Positions 17,502-26,284 of a DNA stretch of 64,000 nt are shown piece by piece; the first letter of the stretch is position 1, and the number at the start of each line of letters is the position of its first letter. The stretch covers positions 520,623 through 584,622 of the forward strand of contig DCTC01000001.1 in the NCBI GenBank assembly GCA_002329205.1, written 5' to 3'. Origin of the DNA: Candidatus Roizmanbacteria bacterium UBA1450. Lineage in GTDB: Bacteria; Patescibacteriota; Microgenomatia; UBA1406; GWC2-37-13. The notes beneath the pieces are model-generated. The model did no database searches. It was not told the origin of the DNA and saw only the letters and a program-made list of their open reading frames with translations. Made by a program: the position numbers and the translations under genes.

Positions 17502-18017
17502 TGTTACTTAGTAATGAATAAATAGTCATGACAATCTGTACAGTCATATTGACCGTACATGTTATTGTACAAAAAGACCATTCCAAGTTTTCTATTGTAG
17601 TCTACAAAATGGCAAAAATCATTCGCAATTTGGCTTGAGAATAATCCAAACCTGAGATTGAGACGAATAGAGAAGTCCAAACTCATCTCTTCCCTTTCAG
17701 TACTCCTCTTCATAATTCCCGCAAAATTTATCGAACTCTCCCCTATCTAAATAAATTTTTTATTTTCTTAATAATTATTACATTAATTTTTCAAAATAAT
17801 GTAAAAAAAACAAAAAAATCTTCATTCCGACAACAACTTAAATTTTAAGGAAAAATGACCTAATTTGACATTTAACGACGTGAAATTAGCCAATTTTTCC
17901 CCTTTTTTTCAGGATAGATATATGTATCATTAATCAACAAGGATTAATACGACAACCCAAAGCTTACCACTCTCACCTCTCCTCTCTTCTTCAAATTGTC
18001 CGGGGGAGAGAACCTTT
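17502..18017. other. 516-base gene-poor, A/T-rich interval upstream of the citrate lyase operon
   Basis: No convincing gene. A 69-codon minus-strand frame (17504-17713) ends two bases before the small-subunit start but has no -10 box or Shine-Dalgarno, so it may be only leader. Two perfect inverted repeats are visible: TTACATTA/TAATGTAA at 17778-17804 (11-base loop, flanked by A runs) and ATTAATC/GATTAAT at 17929-17948 (6-base loop). The second could belong to the 3' end of the glycoside hydrolase transcript or be an operator. Neither is a textbook terminator. Confidence 0.4.
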
Positions 18018-19727
18018 TTACGGAAGCCACATGCCAAGCAGTTTTATATTTCGAAAGACTGACGAAATATCCCGCCATCGAAGTGCCCCGTCCCCGTCAA
18101 AATCCAGCGGAATCATTCGTTCAAATCGGATTTCATTTTTGTCTTTATTAAATACGATATATGCCTGACGCGGCAGATAATACTGCTTTAATAAAACAAC
18201 TCTGTATTGCTCCCCCAGCGCGATATTCTCAATTTTATCAATAAATCCATTGCCATCCTCTATGTTCAGATCTTTCTTTTTAAATACAATCTGCTCATAC
18301 TCATCAAATATCTGAATTTCGAAACCAGTATCATTTGTCCTGAATTTGGGGAACAATAAAGCTTTGAAAGCAAGTGAAGGAAGCGGGACTACTTCATAGT
18401 TCCAGATGCCGCTTTCCAAGATTGGTTCATTATCTCGGTTCAGGATAAATCGCGTTTCTGATGGTCCAATTGCGGTCTGGGTTGAAAAATAGATATCTAT
18501 AAGTCTAGATTCACCTGGTTTCACCGTTCCCAACGAAGATATCAAATATTGAGTCTTTGGTATACCCTCTAGAATAAACTCATAGCCGTTTTCTTCGCTC
18601 CAGATCCCTTGTCCTGCATTTTTCAATTCTATCCGGAAATGATAGGTTGACTTTTCCACGATTTCACGAGGAAGCGAGAACTCAATAGTCCCTTTTTCTT
18701 CTATTTCTGGTCTTCCACTTTCTTTTGTCATACCTTGTACAGCCTCATATTCTGGATATACCCCAATATTATTCAACTGAACCCAGGAGAATTTGAGAAA
18801 CGGTTCACCCTGATAGTTCAAAACAAAAGGGGTCACTGCGACGACTCGCTTATCCGGAAGCCATATATTTTGATAAGCGTAACGAAAATTCTCTGCTATC
18901 TGTGAACGTGGGAGAGCATCCCCATTCCAGCCTGTTTCTGTAATAAAAACTGGTAATTCCTTTATCCCCATCGCCTGCAGTAATGACAGCTCCCAATCAT
19001 ATCCCCGGACAGATGTACGGCCTGTTGCTAGAGGTGAACCGATAAATCCTGGATTTGGATAGGAATGTGATGCAAGGCCGTCAAAATACGTATTGAAGTC
19101 ATCAATCCCGATTTCATTAATGGTTTCCCGAAGAAAAACCGCAGCATCTTCATAACTTGGCCTTGCTGATGGTGCCGCAAGGTCTACCCCTCCCATCATT
19201 ACAAAATAATCAGGATGTGCTTCCTTTAGTTTCCTTGCAAACTCTTCATTTATCTGAGCAAAATGTTGCGGGTCCACTTTCCCTCCCCATTCACTTGCAT
19301 GGTTCGGTTCATTGAACAAAATAATATAACGATTTTTAACAACCCAATTTAGTTCGTTCAAAAAAACTACCCAATCCTCAGCATCACCACTATGGGGTCT
19401 TTCCCAGAATCCTCCGTTTGGCTTCGTCGCCAACCGAATTATTGGTATAAGGCGCCGTTCCCTCAATTTATCGAAAATCGGCTGCCATTTATCAATCTTT
19501 CTGTCATCTTCATGGATGACAAGAGTTACATACCCCCAACTACCTCCCTGTGAATTTACCAACTCTTCAGCACGGTCAATATCTTCGTCAGAAGGCTGTG
19601 CAAGATGAATTCCAAATTTATTATTTGGTGTATTCTGTGCAGATACGTCACCCGCGCTTACAAACATGAGCAAGGAAACAATCAGATAGACTGCACTTAT
19701 TACTAAACAATGGGATCTTTTTTTCAT
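18018..19727 (-). CDS. Secreted glycoside hydrolase-like (clan A TIM barrel) with C-terminal calcium loop
   Basis: 569 residues with a signal peptide (1-30). Residues about 38-330 look like a clan GH-A (beta/alpha)8 barrel: LFNEPNH near 138 would hold the acid/base Glu and VFITETGW near 260 the nucleophile Glu. The region 340-460 looks like an Ig/CBM-type sandwich. The C-terminus carries DFDGDGALRWRD (near 540), a single canonical dockerin-type calcium loop followed by a helix. The substrate is unknown; GH5/GH39-like beta-glycans are possible. TATAAT (plus 19736-19741) lies eight bases before the start. It could dock onto the cohesin-like surface proteins, which is inference. Confidence 0.75.
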   Translation of the reverse strand: MKKRSHCLVISAVYLIVSLLMFVSAGDVSAQNTPNNKFGIHLAQPSDEDIDRAEELVNSQGGSWGYVTLVIHEDDRKIDKWQPIFDKLRERRLIPIIRLATKPNGGFWERPHSGDAEDWVVFLNELNWVVKNRYIILFNEPNHASEWGGKVDPQHFAQINEEFARKLKEAHPDYFVMMGGVDLAAPSARPSYEDAAVFLRETINEIGIDDFNTYFDGLASHSYPNPGFIGSPLATGRTSVRGYDWELSLLQAMGIKELPVFITETGWNGDALPRSQIAENFRYAYQNIWLPDKRVVAVTPFVLNYQGEPFLKFSWVQLNNIGVYPEYEAVQGMTKESGRPEIEEKGTIEFSLPREIVEKSTYHFRIELKNAGQGIWSEENGYEFILEGIPKTQYLISSLGTVKPGESRLIDIYFSTQTAIGPSETRFILNRDNEPILESGIWNYEVVPLPSLAFKALLFPKFRTNDTGFEIQIFDEYEQIVFKKKDLNIEDGNGFIDKIENIALGEQYRVVLLKQYYLPRQAYIVFNKDKNEIRFERMIPLDFDGDGALRWRDISSVFRNIKLLGMWLP

Positions 19728-19758
19728 ACGTAGAGATTATATTATACCTGTATTCGTG

Positions 19759-20316
19759 TTATACCTTGGGAAGAACGATACTTTTTTGATGAGAGTAAAT
19801 GCCGGAGAGTTCTTTATATGTCTTTTCAGGATGTTCTTCGGCTTGAAAAAATAGAATTTCGGCAATACCTTCACCCGCGTAGATTTTTGCAGGCAACGGG
19901 GTCGTATTGGAAATCTCGATAATGAGAGATCCTTCCCATTCGGGTTGTAAGGGTGTAACATTCACAATAATACCGCACCGTGCATAGGTTGATTTTCCGA
20001 TACAAAGGCCTAATACATTTTTAGGAATCCGGAGATATTCAAGGCTTCTGGTCAATGCAAATGAATTTGGTGGAATAAGCACATGACCTTTCCCTTTCAC
20101 GTCGACAAACGATTTCTCATCAAATTGCTTGGGATCCACAACAGCGGAATGGACATTCGTAAATATCTTAAACTCATCAGCTACTCGTAAATCATATCCG
20201 TAGGATGATAAGCCGTATGAAACTTTCCCGTTCCGCACCAATCTTTCCTCAAACGGCTCTATCATATTTTGGTCCTTTGCCATCTTCTTTATCCAATGAT
20301 CAGGTTGAATTGACAT
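19759..20316 (-). CDS. dcd: dCTP deaminase
   Basis: 185 residues. Deaminates dCTP to dUTP in pyrimidine nucleotide synthesis; a bifunctional dCTP deaminase/dUTPase cannot be excluded. Typical stretches are SYGLSSYGYDLRV, FALTRSLEYLRIPKNVLGLCIGKSTYARCGI, TPLQPEWEGSLIIEISN with the catalytic Glu, and the C-terminal KTYKELSGIYSHQKSIVLPKV lid. An ATG eight codons upstream is rejected because TATACT (plus 20324-20329) lies seven bases before the ATG at 20316, which also gives the family-like N-terminus. Confidence 0.95.
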   Translation of the reverse strand: MSIQPDHWIKKMAKDQNMIEPFEERLVRNGKVSYGLSSYGYDLRVADEFKIFTNVHSAVVDPKQFDEKSFVDVKGKGHVLIPPNSFALTRSLEYLRIPKNVLGLCIGKSTYARCGIIVNVTPLQPEWEGSLIIEISNTTPLPAKIYAGEGIAEILFFQAEEHPEKTYKELSGIYSHQKSIVLPKV

Positions 20317-20363
20317 GAAAGATAGTATACCTGAATTCATCGAAAGACGAAAGTCGTCGATTT

Positions 20364-20453
20364 CTACTCGTCCTCCGTTAATGAATTTAGAAGATCATTA
20401 AGCTCTTCTAAGGGTTCAAATATCGATTTTTCCCATGTGATTATTGTTGGCAT
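20364..20453 (-). CDS. Putative 29-residue microprotein
   Basis: A short frame starting MPTIITWEKSIFEPLEELND and ending LTEDE, acidic and helix-forming, placed between dCTP deaminase and the next membrane protein. TATATT (plus 20463-20468) lies nine bases before its ATG, the same geometry as the larger genes here. There is no Shine-Dalgarno sequence. It is too short to judge by composition, so it may also be chance. Confidence 0.35.
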   Translation of the reverse strand: MPTIITWEKSIFEPLEELNDLLNSLTEDE

Positions 20454-20482
20454 TTTTGTAATAATATAAACTAGTAATGGAT

Positions 20483-21049
20483 TTATCTCAGAATATATCG
20501 CCGAGGCGTCGGAAGTGATTGTATCGGTTGTTCATTACGAAGGTATATATGCGTCGCAATTCCGGCACCTATCGCAGACACAGCACCTAACGCTAAAAGG
20601 CCTTGAAAAGCCCCCACTATACTATTATTTTTATTTAATTGTAACAGTTCTCCGCGATTGTTGACCATGCCAGTCACGATATCTCCTCTCTGTATATCAG
20701 AACTGCCTGCAATCTCGTTATTCATTTTGAAAACAGTATCAGAAGATGTGGAAAGCTTTCTTTGTCCGCTCCATGTCTGCAAGGTTATAGAAGAATCATC
20801 CTTTGCAATAACAAGACCGGCAATACTGTTTGTTGAGCTAGACGATTCAGTTTCCCTAGATAATGTATTCGGATTCATAACCGTTGGTACCGGCTCCTGA
20901 ACAGAAATGCCAGCAGCTCCTCCTATTCCACCGTCACCATTTGGGATTCCTCCTGCCGATGCGGGTCTTACTGCCAAGATAAAAGCCACAATCATCCAAA
21001 ATGCAATAATGAACGGGTTAAAAAAAATTTTTTCACCTAAATTTGTCAT
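20483..21049 (-). CDS. Exported protein with OB-like (DUF5666-type) domain and two membrane helices
   Basis: 188 residues: an N-terminal helix or signal (about 12-32), a Gly/Ser-rich stretch, then a small beta domain (about 76-135; GLVIAKDDSSITLQTWSG..., GDIVTGMVNNRGELLQL) that resembles DUF5666-type OB folds. A C-terminal membrane helix (about 143-163) and a short basic tail follow. Function unknown; the family call is tentative. It is monocistronic as far as can be seen. Confidence 0.55.
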   Translation of the reverse strand: MTNLGEKIFFNPFIIAFWMIVAFILAVRPASAGGIPNGDGGIGGAAGISVQEPVPTVMNPNTLSRETESSSSTNSIAGLVIAKDDSSITLQTWSGQRKLSTSSDTVFKMNNEIAGSSDIQRGDIVTGMVNNRGELLQLNKNNSIVGAFQGLLALGAVSAIGAGIATHIYLRNEQPIQSLPTPRRYILR

Positions 21050-21115
21050 GAACTCATGATAGTAGGGAGAAATGAAGAAGGATTAAGAGAAAATTAAAAA
21101 CATCGTAAGAGAATG

Positions 21116-22636
21116 TCAACCCAAACTTCTGCGAAGAAGTGCAGCTTTTTCAATCAGTTGAGAGACTTCTTTCCCCTCCTTCAGTCGTTTAAATATTTCT
21201 GAAGTAAGTTGTTGATGTTCTTTTTGGTCATCATTTCGTGGCAGTTCTTCACCCAAATAGCGCTGAATTTCACGGGCACCTTCATACACTTCATCAAAAC
21301 CTATAATTGTTTTAGACAACTCTTCTAATACTTCAAAATTCGTATAATTAAGCGTGTTCAATAAATCAGGTCTAATGTTTATGTAATGACTTTCAAGAAT
21401 GTCTAACATGTTCTGCATTTTGCTCGATTTAAGAGAGCGTATCCCTCGTCCTGTACCGATGAGTTCCGGCGGTACACCTATTGAATATAGTGATGCTGTA
21501 AATGTTATTGCACGAGGAAGCTTTGTTTCACCAACACCTCGTGAATAACCGAAGAGTCCCACATGCTGTACCCGCTCTCTCCTTTTGGGAATATGTTTAG
21601 ATATTTCATTGATAAGAGGAGCTATTTTTACTATCGTAGATTGGTAATATCGAGAAAAAACCTTCATAATCTCTCTTAAGTATTTTTCTTCTTCTGGTGA
21701 AATAATACGTGCCCTGGTTATATGGAATCCTTTTTCTAGCTTTTGCAGAGCCTCAACCACATCTTCTTTTGGGTAGTCATATCTAAATGCACTTTGAATC
21801 GTAGTCGTCCGCATTCCTGAATACTCTTTCATAAATGCATCTACTGTCCACGGAGAGATACCCCCTCTAAACGGCAATGCAGCTGCCCCTATCATCGGGT
21901 ATAGTGGTATTTCATGTCTTTCGGAAAAACCTTCATATCGTGAAAGGGCAATCTTTATGGCTAAGACTGTCGGGACAATCCCGGCGTTCAATGCAGGATC
22001 CGATCTGGCAACATACGGCCGCATATATTCAGGTTTAAAATCAAAGCCTTGTATATGCATCTGGAGATATTCCTCAAGTATTTTGTCTGAGTTTGCGATT
22101 GTGTTAATATCTTCAAATAAAGGAATTATTTCAATATGCTCAATATCTTCATCCCTTCTTTTAAGAAGCGGATGGCGGATAGCAGCCATTTCACGGAAAG
22201 CGGATTGAACATCATACATTTCTTTTGCCGATTCTGTCATAGGCAAAATGACTTCAAATAAAGGATTATTGGAAAGCCCTATACTACTTGCTAGACCCGA
22301 TGCAGCAATGATCCCCATGAATGCCCTCCCCAATCTATACTCTGTCTCTACTTTGGGATTTGGAAGACGAAAGGTAATAAATTTATCTTTCCCAATTTGA
22401 GTTTCTTTAAAATAATCATAATATTCACCCATGATCCTCTCAACGATCGCTTCATCAACTAATTTACCTTCCCAATCCCATTTGTACTCTGAAGCACCGA
22501 GCTCTTTGAATGAAAGATATAACTCATATGGTTCTTCTTGTGTACTGATAAACGGACGATAATGCCAGTAAGGAGTGTGTGCATGGTCTGGATGCTGAGT
22601 CACCATTGTAGCCGGAATTTTCCGTTTGGTAGGCAT
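21116..22636 (-). CDS. ppcA: Phosphoenolpyruvate carboxylase, archaeal type
   Basis: 506 residues, the size of the short archaeal-type PEPC (classic bacterial PEPC is about 880-950). The N-terminus IPATMVTQHPDHA matches the family's I-P-x-T-M-x-T-Q-H-P-D signature. Further motifs are FRLPNPKVETEYRLGRAFMGI, EVILPMTESAKEM, MIGAAALPFRGGISPWTVD and FGYSRGVGETKLPRAITFTASLYSIGVPPELIGTGRGI. It fixes bicarbonate onto PEP to give oxaloacetate. TATAAT (plus 22645-22650) lies eight bases before the ATG. Located between dcd and an aminotransferase that could turn oxaloacetate into aspartate. In the window, ATP-citrate lyase is the other enzyme that makes oxaloacetate. Confidence 0.93.
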   Translation of the reverse strand: MPTKRKIPATMVTQHPDHAHTPYWHYRPFISTQEEPYELYLSFKELGASEYKWDWEGKLVDEAIVERIMGEYYDYFKETQIGKDKFITFRLPNPKVETEYRLGRAFMGIIAASGLASSIGLSNNPLFEVILPMTESAKEMYDVQSAFREMAAIRHPLLKRRDEDIEHIEIIPLFEDINTIANSDKILEEYLQMHIQGFDFKPEYMRPYVARSDPALNAGIVPTVLAIKIALSRYEGFSERHEIPLYPMIGAAALPFRGGISPWTVDAFMKEYSGMRTTTIQSAFRYDYPKEDVVEALQKLEKGFHITRARIISPEEEKYLREIMKVFSRYYQSTIVKIAPLINEISKHIPKRRERVQHVGLFGYSRGVGETKLPRAITFTASLYSIGVPPELIGTGRGIRSLKSSKMQNMLDILESHYINIRPDLLNTLNYTNFEVLEELSKTIIGFDEVYEGAREIQRYLGEELPRNDDQKEHQQLTSEIFKRLKEGKEVSQLIEKAALLRRSLG

Positions 22637-22716
22637 ATGGGGATATTATACACCTCTTTTTGCAATTTATATTGAGCCCATTTTACTTACCAAGCTGGGC
22701 AGTTTATACTTTCTAT

Positions 22717-23679
22717 ATGGACCACAACTTTGAAGGAACTGGAACTAGCATTGTAGAAATTCTCCCCTCAACTTCTGCACATATCGATACATTAACACAT
22801 CTCTTGAACACTCCCGTATCTGCTTTCCCTTCTTCTGAAAAACCTTACGATGTACTATATAAAATTTCTGAGGCTCAACAACGATTCCGTCCTTTACAAA
22901 AGGCTGTTGATGAACGATATACATCTACCAATTCTCTTATTTATGATAAACCGGCATTACGGGAAAGCTTCAAAGCCCATAATGAAGAAGTGCTTGCAAG
23001 TGCTGTCATCATGAGCAGCCTATTGGGAGTTGACGAAACACAGAGACGAATCATTGAGGCGGCAGCCATAACACATGATATTGCAAAAGCGGATCGGGTG
23101 CCAACTGAAATTCCGCTCCAACTTCAATCAGATTATATACTTCTGAGACATCCCGAATTGGGTGCTGAAGTTGCAAAACAACTATTGAGTAAAACTCCCT
23201 TTCAAGATAAGACAACCCAAGATTCAGTTCACTTTGCTGAAGAAGTAGCACAAACAATTCAATCTCACAGCGGCCCCATACCGGGTTTCATACAAGAAAG
23301 ACTTGACTATTACAATGAGCATGCTGAAAATGCGCTGCATATCAATACTGCTCACCCTCAGCATATTCCCTCAGTGGTTCTTCTTGCTGCTGATATGCTT
23401 GGGTTGGGGACTCCAACAGGAGTCAATAAAATAGTCGAGATCAGACAAAAGTCACCGCACTTCACAACTATAGATCAAAAGTCAGCCGTAGAGCAGAAAA
23501 TCAGCATTCACGAAGTCAGGATCAATAGCGCATTAACGAGTGCGTACCAAGGTGCTGCTATGGTGAAAGGGATTATGATACAGAATCCCCAACTATCCAG
23601 ACATGCTGAAGCCCTGCACAGCCTGATGATTCGTTATTTTGCCCAGACGAAATCACAACTCATCTCGTCTGCACCATGA
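22717..23679 (+). CDS. HD-domain phosphohydrolase-like protein
   Basis: 320 residues. The central part (about 85-240) has an HD-superfamily core: AAAITHDIAKADR gives the His-Asp pair, an upstream KAHNEEV supplies a possible metal His, and a later Q-S-H-S-G-P and ADMLGLG complete the helical bundle. Metal-dependent phosphohydrolase activity on nucleotides is plausible; the substrate is unknown. The start is placed at 22717 because TATACT (22705-22710) lies six bases before that ATG. It reads divergently from the PEP carboxylase gene, and the aminotransferase follows 14 bases after its stop. Confidence 0.65.
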   Translation: MDHNFEGTGTSIVEILPSTSAHIDTLTHLLNTPVSAFPSSEKPYDVLYKISEAQQRFRPLQKAVDERYTSTNSLIYDKPALRESFKAHNEEVLASAVIMSSLLGVDETQRRIIEAAAITHDIAKADRVPTEIPLQLQSDYILLRHPELGAEVAKQLLSKTPFQDKTTQDSVHFAEEVAQTIQSHSGPIPGFIQERLDYYNEHAENALHINTAHPQHIPSVVLLAADMLGLGTPTGVNKIVEIRQKSPHFTTIDQKSAVEQKISIHEVRINSALTSAYQGAAMVKGIMIQNPQLSRHAEALHSLMIRYFAQTKSQLISSAP

Positions 23680-23693
23680 TACAATAATCTCAA

Positions 23694-24899
23694 ATGAAAA
23701 CTCTTTCAAACCGTATTACAAACCTCCCCGTTTCTTCAATACGCAAGCTTATTCCTCTTGCTGATGAAGCAAAAAAACAAGGGACTATAATTTATCATCT
23801 CAATATGGGCCAGCCGGATGTCAAAAGTCCTGAAGTGATGATAGATGCATTGAAAAGTTGGAATCAGAACCCCATTTCTTATGCACCTTCAGGAGGAACC
23901 CCGGAATATTTATCAGCGTTAGAACAGTATTATCACGGGCTAGGTTTTCAATTTATATCGATACAAAATATCATCGGCACAATTGCCGGATCAGAAGCAA
24001 TTAATATGGCAATGTTTGCAACTTGTGATCCGGGTGATGAAATTCTCGTATTTGAACCGTATTACAGCAGCTATCAAACTTCTGCGCAATTGTGGGGTGT
24101 AAATCTCGTTCCCATACAAACTGATATTACGCAAGGTTTTCATCTTCCCGATAGAGATACCATCGAATCACAGATTACTCCAAAAACAAAAGCGCTCCTC
24201 TACTCATCACCAGGAAACCCAACCGGAACGGTGTACACTAGCGATGAAGTTAAGCTGCTCAAAGACATAGTTAAGAAACATAACTTGTATATAATTGCTG
24301 ATGAAGTTTATCGAGAATATGCTTTTATTGACCGCCCCCATGTCTCCTTACTGGAATTTATGCAAGAAATTCCAGATCAAGCAATCCTGATTGACAGCCT
24401 TTCTAAAAGATATAATCTGTGTGGCGCCCGTCTGGGATGCCTGGTAAGTCTCAATACCGAATTGCTGAAATCCGCCCTCAAATTTGCAATGAGCAGACTG
24501 TCCGGAGGACTTATTGATCAGCATATTGGAGCCCAACTTACCAAAGTGCCTGAAACCTACATAGAAGAAATCCAAGAAGAATATCGACTAAGGAGAGATC
24601 TCATGTATAAGGGCCTTCAATCGATACCCGGCGTAACAGTCTCTCTGCCTGAAGGAGCATTTTATATTATGGCAGAGTTGCCGGTGGAAGATGCTGAAGC
24701 ATTCTGTATCTGGCTACTTGAAGAATACCGGGACAATAACGAAACCGTTATGATGGCCCCGGGTTATGGTTTCTACAAAAATCCTGAAGCGGGAAAAAAA
24801 CAAGTGAGGATTGCATATGTTCTGGAAAAACCGAAACTGCAACGTACGATTGAGATACTTACAAAAGCCCTCCGTGCCTATAAAAACCTAGAAAATTAA
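23694..24899 (+). CDS. Class I/II PLP-dependent aminotransferase (aspartate aminotransferase-like)
   Basis: 401 residues. Fold type I aminotransferase: LNMGQPDVKSP near the N-terminus, SPGNPTGTVY with the PLP-ring Asn, IADEVYREYAF with the PLP Asp, SLSKRYNLCGARLGC with the Schiff-base Lys, and a C-terminal RIAYV with the carboxylate-binding Arg. Expected reaction: transfer between aspartate or a similar amino acid and 2-oxoglutarate; exact substrate uncertain. TACAAT (23680-23685) is eight bases before the ATG, so it may have its own promoter as well as reading through from the HD gene. It overlaps the convergent thiamine pyrophosphokinase gene by four bases. Confidence 0.9.
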   Translation: MKTLSNRITNLPVSSIRKLIPLADEAKKQGTIIYHLNMGQPDVKSPEVMIDALKSWNQNPISYAPSGGTPEYLSALEQYYHGLGFQFISIQNIIGTIAGSEAINMAMFATCDPGDEILVFEPYYSSYQTSAQLWGVNLVPIQTDITQGFHLPDRDTIESQITPKTKALLYSSPGNPTGTVYTSDEVKLLKDIVKKHNLYIIADEVYREYAFIDRPHVSLLEFMQEIPDQAILIDSLSKRYNLCGARLGCLVSLNTELLKSALKFAMSRLSGGLIDQHIGAQLTKVPETYIEEIQEEYRLRRDLMYKGLQSIPGVTVSLPEGAFYIMAELPVEDAEAFCIWLLEEYRDNNETVMMAPGYGFYKNPEAGKKQVRIAYVLEKPKLQRTIEILTKALRAYKNLEN

Positions 24900-25537
24900 C
24901 TCGCTCTTTTTCTATGGATGAGCATTAATATCCCGTTTTTAATCCGGACTTCTGCTTGTTCATTCATGAACACATTGCTGATCCCTCGCGTACTCCCCAA
25001 AGGAAGCATTTCATTGCGCAGCTGATACTGAAGGCCTCCTGTCGAGACATCAACACAATCGCCGTTGATAGGAATTAGTGAGAGTTCATCTCCTTTCTGT
25101 CCTTTTATGACAATTTTCTTTTGAACAAATCGAATTTCCTGATCATGCTCAATGATGAGAACCGGAATTCTATTGGAACGTTTGGCGATATACAGGAGAT
25201 TTGCAGACAGATGATCAATTCTATCACCAAGGAACCCTGCAACGACAATTTCTTCAGCGCCACTTTCTATTGCATACTCAAAAGCAAGTTCCGCGTCGGT
25301 AAGATCTTTCTCGCGTGGGTAGGTAATAAATTGGACATGTTGCTTTTTCAATTGATTCAGTGTGGATGCAGAGATTGAGTCTAAATCTCCGATCACAACA
25401 TGGGGTAAAATCCCCTGTTTTCTTGCATGTTCTGCACCGCCATCAGCACAAATAATCAAAAACGATTTTTTTATATATGATGCAAGGGCGGATGTATCTG
25501 TAAGGTTGCCATGAAGATAAATTATCGCTGTTTTCAT
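24896..25537 (-). CDS. thiN: Thiamine pyrophosphokinase
   Basis: 213 residues. Transfers pyrophosphate from ATP to thiamine to give thiamine diphosphate. Motifs: ICADGGAEHARKQGILPHVVIGDLDSIS, then YPREKDLTDAELAFEYA and GFLGDRIDHLSANLLYI; a beta C-terminal thiamine-binding domain with SLIPINGDCV and STRGISNVF. No biosynthesis genes are nearby, so it probably works on scavenged thiamine. The ATG at 25537 is chosen since TATAAT (plus 25544-25549) lies six bases upstream; an earlier in-frame start would overlap that box. Confidence 0.92.
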   Translation of the reverse strand: MKTAIIYLHGNLTDTSALASYIKKSFLIICADGGAEHARKQGILPHVVIGDLDSISASTLNQLKKQHVQFITYPREKDLTDAELAFEYAIESGAEEIVVAGFLGDRIDHLSANLLYIAKRSNRIPVLIIEHDQEIRFVQKKIVIKGQKGDELSLIPINGDCVDVSTGGLQYQLRNEMLPLGSTRGISNVFMNEQAEVRIKNGILMLIHRKRAS

Positions 25538-25579
25538 GGACAAATTATAGCATGTGAGACACTCCACCCTCCTCATCGA

Positions 25580-26089
25580 TTATTCACCGGCATGGACAAT
25601 AATACTTTCTGCTCCGTATGCATTAAGCTTACTCTGCACTTCACTCTCTTTTTCATGTTCGGCATGAACGGCAACTAATACCTCTCCTTGTCTTATACGA
25701 TCTACATACATTTTTGCGGTTTCCTCAGGAACCCCAAGATCAACCAGCGCTCCGACCAGACCTCCGGTGAGGGCTCCGAGAGCTCCACCTGCGATACCCC
25801 ACGAAGCAAGTAACGGTCCGCCAATTGCCAAGGCACCCAAGCCTGGAACTGTCACGGTAGTCAAGGCAGCAATAATGCCTGCCAAAACTCCAGTCACCCC
25901 TCCGACTGCTGCACCAGCAACTGCGCCATCTGCAGTGTCTTCTTTGATCTGATGCGTATCGGGTTCGCTCTCACCTTCCCGCTGTGCAACCAATGAAATA
26001 TCATCGGTATAATCCAGCTGTTTGAGCTCCGCAACTGCTTCGCCGGCTGTTTTGCTGTTCTTAAATAATCCAAATACAATATGCTTCAT
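25580..26089 (-). CDS. General stress / DUF1269-like glycine-rich protein
   Basis: 169 residues. An N-terminal alpha/beta domain (VFGLFKNSKTAGEAVAELKQLDY) is followed by a Gly/Ala-rich double hydrophobic segment (about 55-115) and a C-terminal domain (VLVAVHAEHEKESEVQSKLNAYGAESIIVHAGE). This layout fits stress proteins of the GsiB/YsnF/DUF1269 neighbourhood, in which the Gly-rich part may lie on or in the membrane. It is one of the few genes here with a strong Shine-Dalgarno sequence: AAAGGAGGTGAT lies about 11 bases before the ATG, so it has a real leader, unlike its neighbours. Confidence 0.65.
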   Translation of the reverse strand: MKHIVFGLFKNSKTAGEAVAELKQLDYTDDISLVAQREGESEPDTHQIKEDTADGAVAGAAVGGVTGVLAGIIAALTTVTVPGLGALAIGGPLLASWGIAGGALGALTGGLVGALVDLGVPEETAKMYVDRIRQGEVLVAVHAEHEKESEVQSKLNAYGAESIIVHAGE

Positions 26090-26097
26090 AATCCCAA

Positions 26098-26109
26098 ATC
26101 ACCTCCTTT
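26098..26109 (-). promoter_or_regulatory. Strong Shine-Dalgarno sequence of the stress-protein gene
   Basis: Read on the minus strand this is GAAAGGAGGTGA, a near-complete match to the 16S rRNA 3' end, about 11 bases before the ATG at 26089. It shows that this organism keeps anti-Shine-Dalgarno initiation alongside the many genes without such a signal. Confidence 0.75.
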
Positions 26110-26284
26110 CTCTGTGAAGAAAAATGAGTTATGTTAATTAGTTTTACTATTTGCAAGACAACAATAAAGCTGACAGTTCAGAGCCGTTGGCACGGTTGGT
26201 TCTATCAGCTTATCGTATAGTAAGTGTAATTGTGCATATTGAAGAAGACGGCAAAGGTGGGTTAAAGATGGGTAAGGAATGCAA

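Noticed and set aside
17504..17713. 69-codon minus-strand frame with a C-x-x-C-H (cytochrome-like) motif just before the citrate lyase operon
   Set aside because: No signal peptide, no -10 box or Shine-Dalgarno, and unlike any protein I know; the motif is most likely chance. Kept only as a note in the gap entry.
17778..17804. Rho-independent terminator
   Set aside because: The stem is A/T only and is followed by A runs on plus, and not by T runs on minus, so it does not fit an intrinsic terminator.
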